From contig CP136063.1 of NCBI GenBank assembly GCA_032622095.1, positions 281,597,426 through 281,661,425 of the forward strand: 64,000 bases of DNA, in the 5' to 3' direction. The notes beneath the pieces were generated by a model that had not been told where the DNA came from, did not search any database, and worked only from the letters and a program-made list of their open reading frames with translations. Shown here piece after piece: positions 63,401 through 64,000 of this stretch (position 1 is the first letter of the stretch; the number at the start of each line of letters is the position of its first letter). The DNA is from Siphonodentalium dalli (taxonomy: Eukaryota > Mollusca > Scaphopoda > Gadilida > Siphonodentaliidae). Both the position numbers and the translations under genes were made by a program.

Positions 63401-64000
63401 TACTGGATTGACTTTGTCCATCTATCCGGTCTTATATCTCAGACACATGAATGTTCCCTTATAATTGTGATGGTATATATGTATACTGGATTGACTTTGT
63501 CCATCTATCCGGTCTTATATCTCAGACACATGAATGTTCCCTTATAATTGTGATGGTATATATGTATACTGGATTGACTTTGTCCATCTATCCGGTCTTA
63601 TATCTCAGACACATGAATGTTCCCTTATAATTGTGATGGTATATATGTATACTGGATTGACTTTGTCCATCTATCCGGTCTTATATCTCAGACACATGAA
63701 TGTTCCCTTATAATTGTGATTGTATATATGTATACTGGATTGACTTTGTCCATCTATCCGGTCTTATATCTCAGACACATGAATGTTCCCTTATAATTGT
63801 GATGGTATATATGTATACTGGATTGACTTTGTCCATCTATCCGGTCTTATATCTCAGACACATGAATGTTCCCTTATAATTGTGATGGTATATATGTATA
63901 CTGGATTGACTTTGTATATCTATCCGGTCTTATATCTCAGACACATGAATGTTCCATTATAATTGTGATGGTATATATGTATACTGGATTGACTTTGTAT
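18272..64000 (+). CDS. PRDM9: PRDM9-like (KRAB-SSXRD-PR/SET) histone methyltransferase gene, 3'-partial, six exons in window
   Basis: The six coding exons join at consensus splice sites with compatible phases (1,1,0,1,0,0) to give 963 nt, 321 codons without a stop from the ATG at 18283. Domain order is that of PRDM9/Meisetz: KRAB-like domain (about residues 21-54), SSXRD (about 141-154, DSDSDEDWTP), a linker ending in DDDLIYCE, zinc knuckle (Cys231, Cys234, Cys242, His245) and the N-terminal half of PR/SET (about 246-321). In vertebrates the protein is a nuclear, germ-line H3K4/K36 methyltransferase whose zinc fingers select meiotic double-strand-break sites; this role here is inferred from homology. 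PRDM7 is a primate paralogue, PRDM11 lacks KRAB, and SSX lacks PR/SET, so PRDM9 fits best. The post-SET part and zinc fingers lie beyond the window. Introns are large (1.5-19 kb) and full of transposons. Confidence 0.93.
20891..21025. repeat. Near-perfect hairpin with ~59-bp arms
   Basis: The left arm (aatagcatagtgtgttttga ... gatttttc, to 20949) is mirrored by 20966-21025 with about 4 mismatches or gaps; the loop is 16 bp (gcttggcagagtctcg). It is probably a small foldback MITE. No clear target duplication. Confidence 0.8.
22890..25086. mobile_element. hAT-like element with CAGGGACCGACCTAGC ends
   Basis: Perfect 16-bp terminal inverted repeats CAGGGACCGACCTAGC at 22890-22905 and GCTAGGTCGGTCCCTG at 25071-25086. 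The flanks (gacccataaatt...acatttgtctgtact and ttgtacataacagtatactc) are adjacent in the related repeat at 40472-40530, which acts as an empty-site reference. The 8-bp flanks do not match cleanly, so the target duplication has decayed or been changed. A 574-bp palindrome sits inside. The 136-codon minus-strand frame at 24693-25103 runs out of the element and shows no transposase motif. Confidence 0.78.
23147..23720. mobile_element. 574-bp palindromic (foldback) element
   Basis: The whole segment is an inverted repeat centred near 23450: CACGGGGGGAGAACTGCGAC at the left end, GTCGCAGTTCTCCCCCGTG (one G fewer) at the right, with arms of about 280 bp. Within each arm ccgataaagagacggt (or its complement) recurs two to three times near the tip. 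The centre has repeated acgcgacggttcgtttt. The arms differ by roughly a dozen changes. The element is flanked by TGTG-rich sequence; a 5-bp duplication is possible but unproven. Confidence 0.85.
25343..25666 (+). CDS. PRDM9: PRDM9-like exon b: basic linker and SSXRD motif
   Basis: The acceptor is ttctcttcaag (AG 25341-25342) and the donor is GT at 25667 (gtaaga). The phase-1 G carried from the previous exon joins GA to give Gly56, so the protein continues RLG-LPAKVPTF, matching the conserved 'IGL-x-A-x-x-P-x-F' passage of vertebrate PRDM9. The exon encodes residues 56-163. Residues about 68-130 are rich in Lys, Glu, Gln and Pro and have no counterpart of this length in human PRDM9, where KRAB and SSXRD are closer together. 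Residues 141-154 (DDFWDSDSDEDWTP) are the SSXRD motif, the acidic DSDEEWTP-type signature shared with SSX proteins and tied to nuclear repression. The basic run VPPRSKQIKKL just before it may act in nuclear localisation (inference). Confidence 0.92.
26983..29453. repeat. 2.47-kb tandem duplication, unit 1
   Basis: From atcatgggcgtaactcgtgt to ctggggactattt. It repeats directly in 29454-31910 with only a 13-bp satellite difference, a 1-bp indel (cggatttt/cgatttt, near 28231) and a couple of substitutions (near 28082 and 29219). Confidence 0.95.
27098..27480. repeat. 15-bp satellite (ACTATACATACCCAC), copy 1
   Basis: About 25 copies of ACTATACATACCCAC with scattered changes. It is open in several frames on both strands only because the period is a multiple of three. 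Confidence 0.93.
29454..31910. repeat. 2.47-kb tandem duplication, unit 2
   Basis: 2457 bp, virtually identical to 26983-29453 and immediately adjacent to it. Identity this high means a very recent duplication, or an assembly that has placed two haplotypes in tandem. The identical 118-codon minus-strand frames at 28309-28665 and 30766-31122 are copied along with it and show no recognisable domain. Confidence 0.95.
29569..29938. repeat. 15-bp satellite (ACTATACATACCCAC), copy 2
   Basis: Copy of 27098-27480 in the second duplication unit, shorter by 13 bp (one tatacatacccac segment lost or gained near 29875). Confidence 0.93.
29981..32834. mobile_element. CCGCGG-rich inverted-repeat element (ACCTGTTTAACGAGGT ends)
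   Basis: The ends ACCTGTTTAACGAGGT and ACCTCGTTAAAACAGGT are inverted repeats. Next to each lies a cluster of accgcggt, accgcgtt and ccgcggtac motifs (30005-30210; 32300-32340 and 32670-32815), far more CpG-rich than the surroundings. The left 1.9 kb is also present at 27523-29453 because of the tandem duplication. No transposase seen and no clean target duplication found. Superfamily unknown. Confidence 0.65.
32347..32660. mobile_element. 314-bp hAT MITE
   Basis: The ends CAGAGAAGGATCCAGGGAT and ATCTCTGGATCCTTCCCTG are inverted repeats with two mismatches. The 8-bp target duplication GGTGCATT is at 32339-32346 and 32661-32668. It is inserted in the right CCGCGG cluster of the 29981-32834 element. 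Confidence 0.9.
33780..34172. mobile_element. TTAA-flanked MITE, family A copy 2
   Basis: 393 bp between TTAA at 33776-33779 and 34173-34176. Same ends (CCCTTTACCCAACA) and double hairpin as 13186-13577; nearly identical to it. Confidence 0.93.
34249..34399. mobile_element. 151-bp Tc1/mariner-type MITE
   Basis: Flanked by TA at 34247-34248 and 34400-34401. Arms of about 55 bp start CAGTAATGCCCTAAATAATC and end GATTATTTAGGGCATTACCG, with a few mismatches. TA duplication with a CAGT start fits Tc1/mariner. Confidence 0.85.
34811..35522. repeat. 34-bp minisatellite, about 21 copies
   Basis: Unit accaggttataattgggttt plus acctgttaggagcc, directly repeated without spacers. Variants (cac-tagg, ttaagagcc, atacttggg) are concentrated in the left half, while copies from about 35218 rightwards are almost identical. 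A G run (34788-34803) precedes it. Confidence 0.97.
35646..35800. mobile_element. TTAA-flanked MITE, family C
   Basis: 155 bp between TTAA at 35642-35645 and 35801-35804. The ends CCCTTTCTTTACT / AGTAAAGGAAGGG are inverted repeats with one mismatch. An older relative is at 19546-19795 in intron 1 (aaccctttaatataaactcattgg ... agaatccatttagtaaa). Confidence 0.78.
35891..36269. mobile_element. TTAA-flanked MITE, family A copy 3
   Basis: 379 bp between TTAA at 35887-35890 and 36270-36273. Same ends and double hairpin as copies 1 and 2; a short deletion in the central T-rich spacer. Confidence 0.93.
36842..37165. repeat. GTCC-type diverged repeat next to exon c
   Basis: catccattcgtccctccctcc leads into two diverged units with gatgataactccattaagt, aatttggtatgtgag, acaggtcaagttcgaatttg and gagttacatggccc. 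Same family as 9585-10360. Confidence 0.75.
37223..37335 (+). CDS. PRDM9: PRDM9-like exon c: linker between SSXRD and the zinc knuckle
   Basis: The acceptor is ctgttttatag (AG 37221-37222); the donor is GT at 37336 (gtaagt). Taking the phase-1 base from the SSXRD exon, it reads GKKQKITFRPPIKRVITEI and continues through a Pro/Thr-rich stretch to AAETNR (residues 164-201), ending in phase 0. The sequence is not conserved enough to recognise alone. It is placed in the gene because it has good splice sites, keeps the frame from the previous exon into the next, and lies on the correct strand between them. A linker of variable length and sequence is normal here in PRDM9 proteins. It is the least certain of the six exons; it could be skipped or replaced in the real transcript. 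Confidence 0.72.
37336..38858 (+). other. Intron 3 of the PRDM9-like gene (1.5 kb)
   Basis: Bounded by gtaagt and tttattttcag. AT-rich, with no transposon or repeat that I recognise; the least invaded intron of the gene. Confidence 0.8.
38859..38943 (+). CDS. PRDM9: PRDM9-like exon d: segment leading into the zinc knuckle
   Basis: Acceptor tttattttcag (AG 38857-38858), donor GT at 38944 (gtgagt). It encodes residues 202-229 and one base of codon 230 (phase 1). YNMRQIPRKHYMNLEVPKDD corresponds to the vertebrate PRDM9 passage 'Y-S-L-R-E-R-x-x-x-x-Y-x-E-x-x-x-P-x-D-D-D-Y-L-Y-C-E', which comes directly before the zinc knuckle. The split codon T|AT becomes Tyr230 on joining to the next exon. Reading through the donor would give DDDLICEYPKP, which breaks the zinc knuckle, so the splice is preferred. 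A repeat-like stretch follows within about 100 bp of the donor. Confidence 0.9.
39357..40873. mobile_element. Pogo/Tigger-like non-autonomous element (tentative)
   Basis: The left end CAGTAAAACCTCTACAAACC follows TA (39355-39356). The right end, in reverse complement, reads AGTGAAACCTCCCCAAACCG. Inside both ends ttcggttta and tggtttatag motifs recur. The outermost bases on the right are decayed and the second TA is not clear. No transposase frame found. The interior holds a TTAA-bounded relic (40405-40597). Confidence 0.55.
40405..40640. repeat. TTAA-bounded relic related to MITE family B
   Basis: TTAA at 40401-40404 and 40598-40601. It contains gctgtggtggtgcagcatta and accagtgcattctcttatat, as in the element split at 46411. 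40472-40640 also matches the flanks of the hAT at 22890-25086. Confidence 0.6.
41064..41152. repeat. Direct tandem duplication of ~45 bp
   Basis: ttgctctcttgcctactgat plus ggtcttatagtaatatcgtacttg occurs twice head to tail without a change. Confidence 0.9.
42181..43035. repeat. TTAGCTCACCTGAG hairpin + GTCC-run repeat with diverged ~190-bp units
   Basis: Begins with the hairpin agctcacctgagacg-aagtctcaggtggagct, then (gtcc)n at 42235-42290, then about four diverged copies containing atttggtgtggatgttcccta, gattggtcaaatgaggtcac-like and aaaccagggccataa motifs. Related units continue at 44526-45180. Confidence 0.75.
43440..44525. repeat. Tandem array of a ~400-bp unit, about three copies
   Basis: The segment cattctgcttaggcctcatc to tcaccaacttcaactgggga occurs at 43555-43720, 43927-44095 and 44358-44522. 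The joining parts repeat attcaccctctggggacctc in both orientations. Confidence 0.85.
48400..51785. other. Interior of the long-TIR element, left part
   Basis: Mostly unique AT-rich sequence. 50780-51720 has three diverged copies of a unit with ttcagaatctacctgtttcc and atttagtggaaacaggtttt-like sequence (50885, 51422, 51592). Open frames are under 90 codons and unrecognised. Confidence 0.5.
51786..52490. repeat. Diverged ~142-bp array (ccaccctacaacacc)
   Basis: The motif (g)ccaccctacaacacc, or its complement in the first copy, recurs at 51798, 51922, 52064, 52206 and 52349, i.e. spaced about 142 bp. Between them, variants of gggcggccattttgggtcgg and gtgaatatttag also repeat. Confidence 0.75.
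52491..55854. other. Interior of the long-TIR element, right part
   Basis: No gene recognised. A gatcattataagatcgrgaga-containing segment occurs twice (about 53655-53720 and 53963-54060). 54730-55270 has two to three diverged copies of a unit with gtgttaaattttgatcrca. Confidence 0.5.
58198..58274 (+). CDS. PRDM9: PRDM9-like exon e: zinc knuckle before PR/SET
   Basis: Acceptor ctatcttcag (AG 58196-58197), donor GT at 58275 (gtgagt). With the T carried over it reads YCEDCGHEYEIKCDDHG and on to IVKDSP, residues 230-255, ending in phase 0. Cys231, Cys234, Cys242 and His245 form C-x2-C-x7-C-x2-H with exactly the spacing of the PRDM9 zinc knuckle that packs against the PR/SET domain. The following HG-x-x-x-x-VKDS is also conserved. 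The acceptor lies about 90 bp downstream of the right end of a nested transposon stack that makes up most of the 19-kb intron before it. Confidence 0.95.
58275..61692 (+). other. Intron 5 of the PRDM9-like gene (3.4 kb)
   Basis: Bounded by gtgagt and tgtcgttttcag. Mostly unique AT-rich sequence; a weak GTCC-family remnant lies at 59540-59880. On the minus strand 60514-61100 there are two coding-like frames (separate entry). Confidence 0.82.
60514..61100 (-). pseudogene. Possible antisense coding remnant, unrecognised
   Basis: Two minus-strand frames, 61100-60876 (74 codons, no ATG, preceded by a stop) and 60774-60514 (86 codons, ATG), look compositionally more protein-like than other frames in the intron (for example APLQHLVPWTVVSCPNTH and ISRDLVCFNEMRALGYQK). 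Moving frame between them gives DFDCVDEQLNASDAV, so if they are related there is at least one frameshift and a stop. I recognise no family. Could equally be chance. Confidence 0.2.
61693..61890 (+). CDS. PRDM9: PRDM9-like exon f: N-terminal half of the PR/SET methyltransferase domain
   Basis: Acceptor tgtcgttttcag (AG 61691-61692), donor GT at 61891 (gtaagt); 66 codons, phase 0 at both ends. Residues 256-321 contain LTLPHGFEIRKSAI, the SAM-binding-side turn AGLGVFATEDI (283-293), FGPYEG (299-304) and SGYAW (316-320). Tyr318 sits where vertebrate PRDM9 has the first of its three catalytic tyrosines (human Tyr276). The glycines of AGLG, where substitutions impair activity in vertebrates, are kept. 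So the visible half looks catalytically competent. The other two catalytic tyrosines, the post-SET zinc site and the C2H2 array are outside the window. An 83-bp minisatellite begins 61 bp after this exon. Confidence 0.95.
61891..64000 (+). other. Intron 6 of the PRDM9-like gene, partial
   Basis: Starts gtaagt. After 60 bp it becomes the 83-bp minisatellite that fills the rest of the window, so the remaining PR/SET exons are beyond 64000. Confidence 0.85.
61951..64000. repeat. 83-bp minisatellite, at least 24 copies, open to the right
   Basis: The unit starts gaatgttcccttataattgt and ends ggtcttatatctcagacacat; period 83 bp, checked at 61951, 62034 and 62117. Two copies are 85 bp (ggtgttatatatctc). 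Recurrent single-base variants (gattgtat/gatggtat, tgtccatct/tgtatatct, cccttat/cattat) distinguish copies. The array is not finished at the window edge. Confidence 0.97.

Overview
This is an AT-rich piece of an animal genome. Exons are short and spliced with consensus GT/AG sites, introns are long, and the sequence is crowded with DNA transposons, minisatellites and diverged tandem repeats. Several intronic repeats start with runs of GTCCGTCC and continue with a diverged 'gataactttagt ... atttggtatgtgag ... gttatgccc' body; one starts with a TTAGCTCACCTGAG-type hairpin. I associate these with mollusc genomes, so a marine mollusc is my best guess. That is inference; no species marker is present.

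The one convincing cellular gene is a plus-strand PRDM9 (Meisetz) orthologue that runs off the right edge. Six coding exons (18272-18448, 25343-25666, 37223-37335, 38859-38943, 58198-58274, 61693-61890) join with matching phases into an open frame of 321 codons. In order they encode a KRAB-like domain, a lysine/glutamate-rich linker, the SSXRD motif (DSDSDEDWTP), a second linker, the zinc knuckle C-x2-C-x7-C-x2-H and the first part of the PR/SET methyltransferase domain (AGLGVF, FGPYEG, SGYAW). The rest of PR/SET and the expected C2H2 zinc-finger array would lie beyond position 64000. In vertebrates PRDM9 binds DNA through its fingers, trimethylates histone H3 on K4 and K36, and so places meiotic recombination hotspots. 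A KRAB+SSXRD+PR/SET version in an invertebrate is the main biological interest here.

Layout. 1-18271: no recognised gene; a TIR element (578-1778), GC-rich and GAGGTGTG repeats, a 161-bp array (2.9-3.8 kb), two copies of one hAT-type element (5803-6571 and 15956-16734, each with an 8-bp target duplication), a TTCCGAAGGTTC-ended element (7034-8508), a 5'-truncated LINE ORF2 (12507-13955) split by a TTAA-flanked MITE, and a ~160-bp array (14.5-17.6 kb). 18.3-64 kb: the PRDM9-like gene. Intron 1 holds a 2.2-kb hAT-like element with a 574-bp palindrome inside. Intron 2 begins 46 bp before a 7.5-kb hAT-like element that contains a near-identical 2.47-kb tandem duplication, a CCGCGG-rich inverted-repeat element and a nested hAT MITE; further right are two more copies of the TTAA MITE, a mariner-type MITE and a 34-bp minisatellite. 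Intron 4 (19 kb) contains a three-level transposon nest: a TTAA MITE split by a hAT, itself split by a 10.4-kb element with ~1.4-kb inverted arms. Intron 6 is almost wholly an 83-bp minisatellite that reaches the window edge.

Beyond the PRDM9-like gene and the LINE remnant I see no protein I can name. No tRNA, rRNA, CRISPR array or promoter could be supported.
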